The notes beneath the pieces were generated by a model. The model worked only from the letters and a program-made list of their open reading frames with translations, searched no databases and was not told the origin of the DNA. A stretch of DNA of 64,000 nucleotides from Sporosarcina sp. P33 (GTDB taxonomy: Bacteria; Bacillota; Bacilli; Bacillales_A; Planococcaceae): contig NZ_CP015027.1 in assembly GCF_002077155.1 (NCBI RefSeq), positions 676,001-740,000 of the forward strand, given 5' to 3'. Shown here one piece after another: positions 17,934 through 26,986 of this stretch. A program made the position numbers and the translations under genes. The stretch's first letter is position 1; every line of letters begins with the position of its first letter.

Positions 17934-18233
17934 TTACTGTTTTACTTGAATGACCAGAATATCTGAGTCTTCGAGTGCATGTAAGCTGTGCTTTTCCAGC
18001 GGCTCCATATGCAGCACATTTCCCGGCGTTACTTCTACCGGTGCCCCTTCCACATCAAACCGCACTTTTCCTTTACGTACGATGATGAATACCTCTTTAT
18101 CCGCGTCATGTTCCGCAATTTCTTCGCCTGCGCGCAGCTGAAGATTCATGATGACCGCATTTTCTACATTCGCGACTTTCAGCACATGCTTTTCCTTTTC
18201 TGCTAATCGATAGTCTGTGTCAATCAGTTTCAT
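17934..18233 (-). CDS. small cupin-domain protein
   Basis: 99-residue single cupin barrel. Cupin motif 1 is partly kept (AEHDADKEVFIIVRKG) and motif 2 reads PGNVLHMEPLEKHSL, with histidines that could bind a metal. It overlaps the upstream monooxygenase gene by 14 nt, so the two are one transcription unit. Could be a small dioxygenase or sugar/small-molecule binder; not assignable further. Confidence 0.85.
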   Translation of the reverse strand: MKLIDTDYRLAEKEKHVLKVANVENAVIMNLQLRAGEEIAEHDADKEVFIIVRKGKVRFDVEGAPVEVTPGNVLHMEPLEKHSLHALEDSDILVIQVKQ

Positions 18234-19248
18234 TATTCTTCTCTCCTTTCAAAAACTCATTCATAATCAGTTTATACGATTTTAGTTTATCTTGAAAATC
18301 ATACGTTATCGAAACTAGCATAATTTCCTCCGCCTGAAATTCTTCCGCTAATTGTACCAGTTGTTTATAGGCCGATTCAGGAGTACCCACTATCATCCGC
18401 TCCCGATTGAGCTGCACGAGTTCCCGCTCCAGCTGGCTGTATGAATAAGCTGCAGCTTTTTCTGGGGAAGGCGTGCCATCAATTTTCATTCCTTGCTGCT
18501 GCATAATGAACAGCAGATCCAATGATGAAGCAACACGATCTGCTTCTTCCTCTGTCTCGGCACAAATCAGAAAGACAGCCACAGCTTGCTGAGGTGCTGC
18601 GGCAAATCGAGAAGTTTTGAAATGATTCCGGTAATACTTTGCCGCCTCTGCACCCCCTTCACTGTTAATAAACTGTGCAAACATATACGGCAGACCTTTT
18701 TGTGCAGCTAAAGCCGCCGACCGTTCACTTGTGCCGAGCACCCAGACAGGCGGGGCGCTGTCTGTCAGCGGTACAGCTTTCAGACCTTCGTATGGGTGAT
18801 CTGCCGGCAAGTCGTCATGGAGATACATCAGTAAATCGTCAATTTGTTGCGGAAACTGTTCTTTATTTTGATAACGGCCATTGTTCAATGCATATGTCGC
18901 GCGCGGCATTCCGGCCGGTGCACGTCCTACACCCGCATCAATACGCCCCGGAAACAAAGCTTCGAGCACTTTAAAGTTTTCAGCCACCTTATAAGGGGAA
19001 TAGTGAGGTAGCATGACACCGCCAGACCCGATGCGGATAGCTGATGTGACAGTTGCCAGATGTGCCATCAGAATTTCAGGTGATGAGCCTGCAAGCGTCA
19101 CCGCGTCATGATGTTCAGACACCCAGAAGCGGAGATATCCCCATTCATCCGCTTTCTTCGCCAAAAAAGCTGTTTGCCGGAGAGCTTCCTGCGCATTGCT
19201 GCCTGATGTAACAGGAGATTGATCTAATATACTTAATTTTATCTTCAA
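18220..19248 (-). CDS. LLM-class flavin-dependent oxidoreductase
   Basis: 342-residue bacterial-luciferase-like monooxygenase of the single-component MsnO8 type. The start MKIKLSILDQSPV and the motifs RFWVSEHHD, GGVMLPHYSP and ALFPGRIDAGVGRAP are typical of this subgroup (B. subtilis YtmO/YvbT-like). It would use reduced FMN and O2 on an unknown substrate. Divergent from bpsA; overlaps the cupin gene downstream. Confidence 0.9.
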   Translation of the reverse strand: MKIKLSILDQSPVTSGSNAQEALRQTAFLAKKADEWGYLRFWVSEHHDAVTLAGSSPEILMAHLATVTSAIRIGSGGVMLPHYSPYKVAENFKVLEALFPGRIDAGVGRAPAGMPRATYALNNGRYQNKEQFPQQIDDLLMYLHDDLPADHPYEGLKAVPLTDSAPPVWVLGTSERSAALAAQKGLPYMFAQFINSEGGAEAAKYYRNHFKTSRFAAAPQQAVAVFLICAETEEEADRVASSLDLLFIMQQQGMKIDGTPSPEKAAAYSYSQLERELVQLNRERMIVGTPESAYKQLVQLAEEFQAEEIMLVSITYDFQDKLKSYKLIMNEFLKGEKNNETD

Positions 19249-19347
19249 GACAAGTCCTCCTCGTTCAGTGCATATAGTGTACTAGATGCCGCGGCATAAC
19301 ACACCGCTCATGCTCATCATTACTTACTCTAACGGAGGTTACTAATT

Positions 19348-20427
19348 ATGCCTATCATTCAATCTGTCAGCACAGTCAGACCCCCCGTGGATTTGCCGCA
19401 GGAAGAAGCTGTGTCATTTGCCCGTTCTTTATTTTCGGATTCCTTTAAAGACATTGACCGTTTATTAAAAGTGTTCCAAAACGGCGAAATCGACACACGT
19501 CAAGTGTGCATGCCCCTGGAATGGTATGCACAAGCGCATGATTTTGAAACGAAAAACGATTTGTACATTCAGCATGCCGTCACACTGGGCAAACAGGCTG
19601 TCGAACAATGCCTGAGCAATACAGCAACGCTCGTACGCGCGGTAGACCCTGCCGAGATTGATGCGATTTTCTTCGTATCGAGCAGCGGACTCGCCACTCC
19701 CAGTATTGATGCTCGCCTGATTAATCAATTGCCGTTCCGCCATGACATCAAACGTGTTCCGATATGGGGGCTAGGCTGCGCGGGCGGCGCTTCCGGAATG
19801 AGCCGGGCTTTTGATTACTGCAAAGCGTACCCTGATTCCAATGTTCTTGTGCTCGCTGTAGAACTGTGCAGCTTAACGTTCCAGCGTGATGATGTGACGA
19901 AGAGTAATCTGGTCGGCATGTCGCTGTTCTCGGACGGCGTGGCCTGCGCACTGGTGTCAGGCGAGCAGTCAACAGTCAAGAGCACACGGCCGATGCCGAA
20001 AATCCGTGCCACGTCGTCCCGATTCATGCCGGACTCTGAAGATGTGATGGGCTGGGATATAAAAAGCGACGGATTGCATGTAGTGTTTTCAAAAAGTATT
20101 CCTGCTGTCATTAAAAGCTGGCTTGGTCCGTTTGTCCATCAGTTCGTGGGAGAGCATGACCTGACGATGAAAGACATTCTGCATTTTGTCGCACATCCCG
20201 GCGGCAAGAAAGTGCTGGACGCGTATCAGAAAGCACTTCAGCTGGATCAAGGACAAACCGCCGCTTCTAAAAAGATTCTGCAGCATCACGGAAACATGTC
20301 TTCACCGACCGTACTGTATGTGCTGAAAGATTTTATCGAACAGCAGCCTGCTGAAGGCGAGTACGGCTTGATGGCAGCACTCGGTCCAGGCTTCTGCGGC
20401 GAACTGCTGCTGTTGGAGTGGCAGTAA
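19348..20427 (+). CDS. bpsA: type III polyketide synthase (alkylpyrone synthase)
   Basis: 359-residue chalcone-synthase-fold enzyme that condenses a fatty acyl-CoA with malonyl-CoA units to give triketide pyrones (known for B. subtilis BpsA). The catalytic triad is visible: Cys in GLGCAGGASG, His in FVAHPGG and Asn in HHGNMSS. ATG 19348 follows CGGAGG. The next gene starts 1 nt after the stop, giving the conserved bpsAB pair. Confidence 0.93.
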   Translation: MPIIQSVSTVRPPVDLPQEEAVSFARSLFSDSFKDIDRLLKVFQNGEIDTRQVCMPLEWYAQAHDFETKNDLYIQHAVTLGKQAVEQCLSNTATLVRAVDPAEIDAIFFVSSSGLATPSIDARLINQLPFRHDIKRVPIWGLGCAGGASGMSRAFDYCKAYPDSNVLVLAVELCSLTFQRDDVTKSNLVGMSLFSDGVACALVSGEQSTVKSTRPMPKIRATSSRFMPDSEDVMGWDIKSDGLHVVFSKSIPAVIKSWLGPFVHQFVGEHDLTMKDILHFVAHPGGKKVLDAYQKALQLDQGQTAASKKILQHHGNMSSPTVLYVLKDFIEQQPAEGEYGLMAALGPGFCGELLLLEWQ

Positions 20428-20428
20428 G

Positions 20429-20956
20429 ATGGGCAAGCTGTTCCTGTTCGTCTTCATTATTGTTGTCATGCAGCGGCTCGTCGAACTCCTTATCGCCAAA
20501 CGCAACGAACAATGGATGCGCAGCGAAGGGGCAATTGAAGCGGGGGCCTCACATTATAAGTGGATGGTATTAATGCATGCGGCGTTTTTCGTTTCCCTGC
20601 TGGCTGAAGTTGTTATATTCAATCGTCCATTATCACCTGTCTCTGGCATGCTGCTCGTAATCTTTTTACTGATGCAAGTGCTGCGCGTCTGGTGTCTGTC
20701 ATCACTCGGCAAGTTCTGGAATACCAAAATCCTGATCTTGCCTGGAGCGAATGTACAGAAGAGAGGCCCGTACCGCTGGATCCGTCATCCTAACTATGTC
20801 ATCGTTACAACCGAACTCATTGTATTGCCATTATTATTCAGCGCCTACTTCACAGCAGGACTCTTTTTTCTATTAAATATTTGGATGCTGTCCGTACGGA
20901 TTCCCGCGGAGGAAAAAGCGCTGCGGGAATTAACAAATTATAATGAAGTGTTTTAA
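20429..20956 (+). CDS. bpsB: isoprenylcysteine carboxyl methyltransferase-like alkylpyrone O-methyltransferase
   Basis: 175-residue integral membrane protein with about five helices and an ICMT/PEMT-type SAM-binding region (KRGPYRWIRHPNYVIV, then a glutamate in IPAEEKALRE). In B. subtilis BpsB (YpbQ) methylates the pyrones made by BpsA. Translationally coupled to bpsA. Confidence 0.92.
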   Translation: MGKLFLFVFIIVVMQRLVELLIAKRNEQWMRSEGAIEAGASHYKWMVLMHAAFFVSLLAEVVIFNRPLSPVSGMLLVIFLLMQVLRVWCLSSLGKFWNTKILILPGANVQKRGPYRWIRHPNYVIVTTELIVLPLLFSAYFTAGLFFLLNIWMLSVRIPAEEKALRELTNYNEVF

Positions 20957-20963
20957 TGAAAAT

Positions 20964-21011
20964 AAAAAAGACTGAGGCTGTTCCCTATAAAGGAAACGGC
21001 TTCAGTCTTTT
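20964..21011. terminator. terminator between bpsB and nuclease gene
   Basis: Imperfect stem AAAAGACTGAGGCTGTTCC / GGAAACGGCTTCAGTCTTTT, with T-tract on the plus strand and TTTTTT on the minus strand, so probably bidirectional. Confidence 0.85.
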
Positions 21012-21103
21012 GCATCAGAATTTGAATAGCGTGCGCAAATCCACTCAACCGCACTATACCGGCGGATTGGGAGCCTGAAATTACTACGTATATGGTTCAG
21101 TGC

Positions 21104-21847
21104 TTACTCGCATGCACGACCATCCCTGTTACGGTCCAAATGGTCAGCATACGCAGGATGGCCCTTCTTCACCCCTTCAGGATATACTTTACGAAGTTCC
21201 GTACAGTTTTTGAAATCCTGTGTTTCGCCGTATACTGGAATTTTTACGGAGTCGGCAGGATATTTTTCACTGTCAAAGCCCCTGTCGGTCGTGTAATCTT
21301 CCAGTGTCCAAATGCCGATGCCTGATTTCTTGGCTTGTTGTTCGGCTTTTTCAAATGCATCCAGATGACGGGTATTTGGCGGATATACATACGCCACCCG
21401 TGCCAGGCCCTCTTTCAGCAATTGTTCCTGGACACTTTTTCCGTCTATGTAGATATACGCCAGTAACCTGCCGTACTTATCATACTTGTCGCCAATATCA
21501 AACTCAATTTCCAGCTTCCCCTTTTGCAGCAGTTCCTGATTACGTACTTTTGCCTGCTGTCCGTAAGGCTGCTTACCGAGGCGCGGATGATTTGTCTCCG
21601 GTGTATCAATCAATAAGTACCGGACATTTTCCTCTTTGCCTTCATACATAATCTTAATTGTATCGCCGTCGATTGTTTTGACCAATTCAACAGGAATTAA
21701 TCCTGAGCGGCTAGGTGTTTTTTCTTCATCCTCGAACAGTTCAGGAAAGTAAACTGCGGCTATGGCAATGACCACAGCAATCAAAAATGAAGTCATCCAC
21801 TTTTTTTGTTTGTTCTTTTTAGTTCCTTGTTTCGTATTTGTATTCAT
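21104..21847 (-). CDS. membrane-anchored thermonuclease (SNase) with excalibur domain
   Basis: 247-residue extracellular nuclease. An N-terminal hydrophobic anchor (about residues 18-33, FLIAVVIAIAAVYFP) is followed by an SNase domain with VKTIDGDTIKI, RYLLIDTPE and KYGRLLAYIYI, which hold the Ca-binding and catalytic Asp/Arg/Glu residues. The C-terminus is an excalibur calcium motif (DRNRDGRACE). Start at ATG 21847 with AGAGGTT; the longer frame runs into the upstream crcB gene. It could supply nutrient nucleotides or act in DNA uptake. Confidence 0.92.
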   Translation of the reverse strand: MNTNTKQGTKKNKQKKWMTSFLIAVVIAIAAVYFPELFEDEEKTPSRSGLIPVELVKTIDGDTIKIMYEGKEENVRYLLIDTPETNHPRLGKQPYGQQAKVRNQELLQKGKLEIEFDIGDKYDKYGRLLAYIYIDGKSVQEQLLKEGLARVAYVYPPNTRHLDAFEKAEQQAKKSGIGIWTLEDYTTDRGFDSEKYPADSVKIPVYGETQDFKNCTELRKVYPEGVKKGHPAYADHLDRNRDGRACE

Positions 21848-21860
21848 TTGAACCTCTTTT

Positions 21861-22202
21861 CTACATGCTGTAGCCAAAATAAGCTAAGCCTGTACCTGCT
21901 GCGAACGTCAGCAAAGCATAGCCCGCCGCACGCCCTTTGCTGCCTTCTGTCCAATACGTCCAGATCTCTTTCATCAATGTGGAATAGGTCGTTAACGCAC
22001 CCGCTGTACCCGTCGCCCAAAACAATGTCCATTGAACGGATAGCTCCATCCCAATGATCCAGCCGATGAAAAAGCTGCCGATACTGTTTACAAGCAATGT
22101 CCCGTACGGCAAGCTGCTCCGATTCAGGCGGGCTGACACTTCAAAACGCAACAGCGCTCCAATAAACCCGCCGCATCCCACCGCCAAAATATGCCAGATC
22201 AT
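21861..22202 (-). CDS. crcB: CrcB/Fluc fluoride channel subunit 2
   Basis: 113-residue four-helix membrane protein of the Fluc family, which exports F-. Motifs: GGFIGALLRF near the N-terminus, LLVNSIGSFFIGW (conserved Asn) and TGTAGALTTYST (Phe-box/Na+-site region). It starts at ATG 22202, overlapping the upstream paralogue by 4 nt (ATGA). The pair probably forms a heterodimer, as in other Bacillales. Confidence 0.94.
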   Translation of the reverse strand: MIWHILAVGCGGFIGALLRFEVSARLNRSSLPYGTLLVNSIGSFFIGWIIGMELSVQWTLFWATGTAGALTTYSTLMKEIWTYWTEGSKGRAAGYALLTFAAGTGLAYFGYSM

Positions 22203-22573
22203 GACCCTATTCTCCTTGCAGACAGAAAGCCAAGAGCTGCCATGGCCAGTCCTCCGAGCAGACTGACAGCTACATAGATCCCCGCCATCCACAGCAATCC
22301 GTCATCAACCAACCCGACCGTTTCAAAACTGACTGCGGAAAACGTAGTGAATGCGCCAAGAAAGCCCGTTGTTACAACAGTAACAGCCACTGAACTCAAC
22401 CGGCCGCGCAGGCGGGCTGCTTCTGTCAGATAGCACAGCATAAATGTTCCCAGCATATTCACCGTGAATGTTGCGGCAGGAAAAGAGCCGCTGACCGGCA
22501 GCAGCTGTCCTGACAAAAGACGGGTTACAGCCCCGAATGCTCCGGCTACACCTATGTACAGACGTTCTCTCAT
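22199..22573 (-). CDS. crcB: CrcB/Fluc fluoride channel subunit 1
   Basis: 124-residue Fluc paralogue with GAFGAVTRLL, TVNMLGTFMLCY and TGFLGAFTTFSAVS motifs and four hydrophobic helices. It lies 17 nt after the alpha/beta hydrolase gene and overlaps the second crcB. No fluoride riboswitch is visible nearby. Confidence 0.94.
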   Translation of the reverse strand: MRERLYIGVAGAFGAVTRLLSGQLLPVSGSFPAATFTVNMLGTFMLCYLTEAARLRGRLSSVAVTVVTTGFLGAFTTFSAVSFETVGLVDDGLLWMAGIYVAVSLLGGLAMAALGFLSARRIGS

Positions 22574-22590
22574 ATCACTGCGACCTCACT

Positions 22591-23388
22591 TCATTCAATA
22601 ATATATCCGAGCGAATGAAGGACATTATTGATAAACGATTGCGTATACAAATAGATCCCTTCTTGTTCAGGCGCCTGAATAATATCATGCTGCACGTCTT
22701 TCCACCGCTTCAGCTGAAGTTCGGATAAATTTTGGGCAAATGCCCACTTACGCGTATGTTCAATATTTGTGATTTCATCTGCTTCGCCTGTATGCAACAA
22801 CAGCGGTACGTCCTGGATAATTAAATCAGGCTGCATGACAGATTTCATAAGTGTTTGCAGCTCCCTATACCAGCCGCCAGTTACAATCGGCACATACATT
22901 GGATCTTCCGCATACTCCTTTAGAAATTCTTCATTTCGTGATAATAATTCAGGTGTGATTTCATGGTCTAATGTCATCGTCTGAGACCACTTCGTAAACA
23001 TCTTCGCACGGATTGGCGGATGGTGTTCCAAATGCAGCCATGGTGATGTACAAATGACACCAGCACATTCGATGCGTTCCATCTGCAGTAAACGAAGAAT
23101 GAATGTTGCACCCAGACCATGCCCAAATAAAAATACCGGCAAATTATCATCCAAACCGGTGCGGATCATTTTCTTGATAAATCTCCGGTAATCCCTAAAT
23201 GCTTCAGCATGAACCTCTACCCCTTCTTTGCCATGCCCCGGAAGATCCCCTGATACGACATGAAACCCGTCATTACGAAACTTTTGAATGAGCCACGCAT
23301 ATCTTCTATGATGTTCATAGGCATTATGTACAATGACGATAACACCTTTTGCCTTACCTTCTGCTTCCCACTTCCACACAGATATCAC
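22591..23388 (-). CDS. alpha/beta-hydrolase fold protein without nucleophile serine
   Basis: 265-residue monoacylglycerol-lipase/lysophospholipase-like protein. The oxyanion region (VIVIVHNAYEHHRRY), the acid (GEADEIT) and the histidine (KDVQHDII) are recognisable. The nucleophile elbow, however, reads FGHGLGAT, with glycine (codon GGT) where serine is expected (G-x-S-x-G). It may be a non-catalytic or altered member. It sits directly upstream of crcB1, with 17 nt between. Confidence 0.88.
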   Translation of the reverse strand: MISVWKWEAEGKAKGVIVIVHNAYEHHRRYAWLIQKFRNDGFHVVSGDLPGHGKEGVEVHAEAFRDYRRFIKKMIRTGLDDNLPVFLFGHGLGATFILRLLQMERIECAGVICTSPWLHLEHHPPIRAKMFTKWSQTMTLDHEITPELLSRNEEFLKEYAEDPMYVPIVTGGWYRELQTLMKSVMQPDLIIQDVPLLLHTGEADEITNIEHTRKWAFAQNLSELQLKRWKDVQHDIIQAPEQEGIYLYTQSFINNVLHSLGYIIE

Positions 23389-23495
23389 TCCTTATCTGAC
23401 TAGCTTATTCTATCTGTTTCATTCTTATGTTTCCGAAACCGCTAATGTTTGTTAGGATAAATTATACATGAAATTTTAGAAAAGAGGAGATTTGA

Positions 23496-24014
23496 TTGAT
23501 TTATCCATACGAAGGTAAATTACCAGAAATTGACCCATCCGTCTACATTGCAGATTACGTAACCATTTCAGGTGACGTAACGATTGGCCCCGAATCATCC
23601 ATTTGGTTTAACACGGTCATCCGCGGAGATGTGTCACCAACGATTATCGGAAGAAAAGTAAATATACAGGATTTCTGCTGCCTTCACCAAAGCCCGCGTT
23701 TCCCATTAATCCTAGAGGATAATGTGACGATCGGCCACAAAGTCATGCTCCATAGCTGTACAATTAAAACCGGCGCATTGGTCGGGATGGGGGCCACTGT
23801 TCTCGATGGCGCGGAGGTCGGAGAAGGTGCATTTATCGGAGCTGGCAGTCTGGTAACGCCAGGGAAAAAGATTCCGCCAAACACATTGGCTATAGGTTCG
23901 CCCGCCCGTGTCGTACGCGAATTGACGGATGAAGACCGTGCGGATATGACTAGGATTGTGAATGAGTACGCACGAAAAGGACAGCTGTATAAAGCGCTGC
24001 AGGAAGAAAAATAA
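23496..24014 (+). CDS. gamma-carbonic-anhydrase-like hexapeptide-repeat protein
   Basis: 172-residue left-handed beta-helix protein of the YrdA/PaaY/YtoA group. Hexapeptide repeats run through residues ~15-135, and the metal-ligand histidines of the family appear in DFCCLHQSP and TIGHKVMLHSC. TTG 23496 with AGAGGAG upstream is the start. Trimeric, metal-dependent; enzymatic activity in this subgroup is uncertain. Confidence 0.9.
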   Translation: MIYPYEGKLPEIDPSVYIADYVTISGDVTIGPESSIWFNTVIRGDVSPTIIGRKVNIQDFCCLHQSPRFPLILEDNVTIGHKVMLHSCTIKTGALVGMGATVLDGAEVGEGAFIGAGSLVTPGKKIPPNTLAIGSPARVVRELTDEDRADMTRIVNEYARKGQLYKALQEEK

Positions 24015-24016
24015 TC

Positions 24017-24049
24017 GAAGTGTCCGTATTCAGCGGGTGCTTCTTTTTG
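24017..24049 (+). terminator. terminator of gamma-CA-like gene
   Basis: GAAGTGTCCG / CGGGTGCTTC stem with several G-T pairs, then TTTTT. Confidence 0.72.
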
Positions 24050-24495
24050 TAATGACTGGACTTTTGCAAACCTCTGTAGGCGGCGCAGCGTTTATAAACT
24101 TCTTCAATGTACATGAGCTTCACATACTCCTTTGCCCGTCTATGAATACTATGCGCTGCAAGTCTTCTTAATCAGATACATTCCCCACCAACATATCTAA
24201 AATCCGCTAGCTGTTCATACAAGCTCTCAGGAGTGTGACTTTACCTTATCACTAGCAAAGTCTTCATTCCTTAGGAGGATCCCATCCTGCGTTATAATGC
24301 AGGAAACCAACATACACCCCAACCTTCTCCCATCTATATCACTCATTGACGAAGTAATGTATTTACAAATAGGACTAAAATAAAAGTTAAAATGTTCCTT
24401 GACGGCAATTTTAATTACTTACACCCAATTTACATGTTCGAAATATCTAAAGGTATGAAATATATACAACTATTTGTTTTTTCTAAATATACTCA
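24050..24495. other. AT-rich gap before the diaminopropionate operon
   Basis: About 450 nt with no gene seen. A small hairpin (TCCTGC…GCAGGA) lies near 24284-24304. Composition becomes markedly AT-rich to the right and stays lower in GC through the next five genes. Confidence 0.6.
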
Positions 24496-24523
24496 TTGAC
24501 ATCAATAGTAAATGTGATATATT
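24496..24523 (+). promoter_or_regulatory. promoter of diaminopropionate operon
   Basis: -35 TTGACA (24496-24501), 16-nt spacer, -10 TATATT (24518-24523). Confidence 0.72.
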
Positions 24524-24529
24524 ACATTT
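24510..24529. promoter_or_regulatory. palindromic candidate operator over the -10
   Basis: AAATGTGATATATTACATTT is an almost perfect inverted repeat (arms AAATGT/ACATTT) covering the -10 element. It fits the GT-N-AC pattern of GntR/FadR-type operators and could bind the GntR protein at the end of this operon. Binding is inferred. Confidence 0.5.
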
Positions 24530-24565
24530 GAGATATTAAATATGAAAGATACAGGAGTGATTTTA

Positions 24566-25789
24566 TTGTCAATTAATAAAAATAAGTTTCAATGGGCAAA
24601 AAACATAAAGTTCAACACTGAAATGAATGAAGAGGAGTTGGCCTTCTTTACGGCAGATGAAATTGAAAACGTTCTCAACTTTCAGAAAACACATCGATTA
24701 TATACGAATACTCCAATGAGAAATTTATCTGCTTTAGCAAAACATTTGGATATTGAATCCATTCATGTAAAAGACGAATCTTATCGTTTTGGCTTGAACG
24801 CTTTTAAAGTGATGGGAGGTATTTACGCGATTGCTAAGTATTTAGCAGACAAGTTAGACCGCGATGTGAACGACTTATCATTTGAAGAATTGCAATCACA
24901 AGAAGTGCGGAAACAGATTGGCGACATTACATTTATTTCAGCTACAGACGGGAATCATGGACGCGGAATTGCTTGGGCCGCTCGAGAACTTGGACAGAAA
25001 TCGGTTATTTACATGCCAAAAGGGTCTTTACCTGTTCGTCTCGATGCTCTAAAACATGAAGGTGCCTACGCCAAAATCACCGATGTGAATTACGATGAAA
25101 CGGTTCGCATTTGCGCAGATTTAGCAGAGAAGAATAACTGGGTAATGGTGCAAGACACAGCGTGGGAAGGTTATGATGAAATACCACTTTGGATCATGCA
25201 AGGTTATTCCGCTTTAGCTCATGAAATGATTGAAACCTTTGAAGAACAACAAATGGCTCCACCTACACACTTGTTCCTTCAAGCAGGAGTAGGTTCATTC
25301 GCAGCTGGAATAGCCGCTTACTTTAAAGTGCGTTATAAAGAAAATGCCCCTACAGTAATTATTGTTGAACCTCATCAGGCAAATTGCTATTACCGTTCAT
25401 TTGAAAGCGGGACTGGCGATATGGAGATTGTGACTGGAGATATGAATACAATCATGGCTGGACTAGCTTGCGGGGAACCTAATACACGTGCTTACAGAAT
25501 TTTGGGGCAATATGCGAAAGCAGCCTTTTCTTGTGATGACAGCATTGCTGCTCTAGGTATGAGAGTACTTGGAAACCCGTTAGAAAATGACCATCGCGTA
25601 ATATCAGGTGAATCAGGTGCAGCACCACTTGGCCTTGTTTACTATTTGAAAATATTAGCTGATCCAGAAGTTGCAAAAGCCATAGGACTTGATCAGACAT
25701 CAAGAGTAGCCGTAATCAGCACAGAAGGCGACACAGATCCAGAACATTATCAAAACATCGTGTGGCGCGGGCTATACCCTACCGAGTAA
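24566..25789 (+). CDS. dpaL: diaminopropionate ammonia-lyase
   Basis: PLP enzyme (YgeX/DpaL) that eliminates both amino groups of 2,3-diaminopropionate to give pyruvate and ammonia. The PLP lysine is in FGLNAFKVMGG, the substrate-contact motif in SATDGNHGRG, and the phosphate-cup loop in AGVGSFAAG; FISATDGNHG and VISTEGDTDP are typical of this family. About 407 residues if TTG 24566 is used, which has GGAGTG 6 nt upstream; ATG 24542 lies about 12 nt from the predicted transcription start without a ribosome binding site. First gene of a five-gene operon. Confidence 0.92.
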   Translation: MSINKNKFQWAKNIKFNTEMNEEELAFFTADEIENVLNFQKTHRLYTNTPMRNLSALAKHLDIESIHVKDESYRFGLNAFKVMGGIYAIAKYLADKLDRDVNDLSFEELQSQEVRKQIGDITFISATDGNHGRGIAWAARELGQKSVIYMPKGSLPVRLDALKHEGAYAKITDVNYDETVRICADLAEKNNWVMVQDTAWEGYDEIPLWIMQGYSALAHEMIETFEEQQMAPPTHLFLQAGVGSFAAGIAAYFKVRYKENAPTVIIVEPHQANCYYRSFESGTGDMEIVTGDMNTIMAGLACGEPNTRAYRILGQYAKAAFSCDDSIAALGMRVLGNPLENDHRVISGESGAAPLGLVYYLKILADPEVAKAIGLDQTSRVAVISTEGDTDPEHYQNIVWRGLYPTE

Positions 25790-25807
25790 TAGGAGGCATA
25801 AAAACAA

Positions 25808-26986
25808 ATGATAGTATATGACGAATTAATTCAGCTGACACAACAAGCTGTTCAAATACAAAGTTACTCGGGTGAAGAGCACGCAGTTGCGGAGCTTCTT
25901 TACAATAAAATGCAAGACATGGGCTATGACGAGTGTTGGATAGATGCATATGGAAACGTCATCGGCAAAATCAACGGTTCAGGAGAGGGTCAGTCTGTCT
26001 TGTTTGATGGACACATGGATACAGTTCCTATCAATAGCCCTGAGAAATGGACATATGATCCTTTTGGTGCTGAAATAGCCGATGGCAAAATGTATGGACG
26101 TGGGACGAGTGATATGAAAGGTGCGATCTGTGCTGCTGTTATTGCTGGCGGCACAATCGCCCGGCAAATTAAGCAAAATGGTATCCGCCCTAAAGGTGAT
26201 ATTTATGTCTCTTGTTCCGTTTATGAAGAAATTTTTGAAGGTGGAGCGCTTGGTAAAGTAATTGACCAGGTACATCCTGACATTGTAATTATTATGGAAC
26301 CATCCGCACTTCAGTTAAGTATAGGACAACTTGGCAGAGCCGAAATCATTATATCTTCACATGGAAAATCGGCTCATTCATCACAACCCGAAAGTGGTGT
26401 TAATGCAATTTACGAGCTATTGCCTATGCTCGAAGCATTGCAGTCCTCCACTGCACCTTTCCATGAAAAACTCGGCAAAGGTATTACAGTAGTGACTGAT
26501 ATCAAATCATCACCCTATCCAGGCGTGTCAATCGTGCCAGATCTTTGTACGATTACTATAGATCGAAGATTACTTGTTGGCGAGACAGAAGAAGACGTAC
26601 TAGCATCCTACCAACAACTTATTTCTTTAAATGAAAACTATTCATTTGAAGTAGCAGAAGTAAACTTACCATGTTTTACTGGTGAGATCTTAAGCGGGAA
26701 GCGTTTCTTCCCAGGGTGGCTTCTGGATAGCAGCCACCCTGCTGTTCCACAGGCTTTAAGAGCTTTAGAATCTGTTGGGCAATCGCCTTCTCTTACGACT
26801 TATAAATTTTGTACGAATGGAAGTTACAGCGCTGGTGTCGCGAAAATACCTACACTCGGTTACGGACCTTCCAATGCGAGCTTAGTGCATATCGTCGATG
26901 AATATATCGAAATCGAACAATTAACCGAAGCGGCGGAAGGTTTTGTCTCTTTAGCTAACTACCTAACTAATTTACCTAAAGCATGA
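25808..26986 (+). CDS. ygeY: YgeY-type M20 metallohydrolase
   Basis: 392-residue M20 family amidohydrolase/deacylase. Metal ligands are seen in FDGHMDTVP (His, Asp), GRGTSDMKG (Asp) and SVYEEIFEGG (Glu-Glu); IIMEPS and the C-terminal histidine complete the site. A dimerisation-domain insert lies around residues 175-290. It starts 18 nt after dpaL. The ygeX-ygeY pairing also occurs in E. coli, supporting a joint pathway; likely role is deacylation or decarbamoylation of an N-substituted diamino acid before the lyase acts. Confidence 0.88.
   Translation: MIVYDELIQLTQQAVQIQSYSGEEHAVAELLYNKMQDMGYDECWIDAYGNVIGKINGSGEGQSVLFDGHMDTVPINSPEKWTYDPFGAEIADGKMYGRGTSDMKGAICAAVIAGGTIARQIKQNGIRPKGDIYVSCSVYEEIFEGGALGKVIDQVHPDIVIIMEPSALQLSIGQLGRAEIIISSHGKSAHSSQPESGVNAIYELLPMLEALQSSTAPFHEKLGKGITVVTDIKSSPYPGVSIVPDLCTITIDRRLLVGETEEDVLASYQQLISLNENYSFEVAEVNLPCFTGEILSGKRFFPGWLLDSSHPAVPQALRALESVGQSPSLTTYKFCTNGSYSAGVAKIPTLGYGPSNASLVHIVDEYIEIEQLTEAAEGFVSLANYLTNLPKA

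Noticed and set aside
22199..22620. Fluoride riboswitch before crcB
   Set aside because: Only 17 nt separate crcB1 from the upstream gene and no fluoride-aptamer motif is visible.
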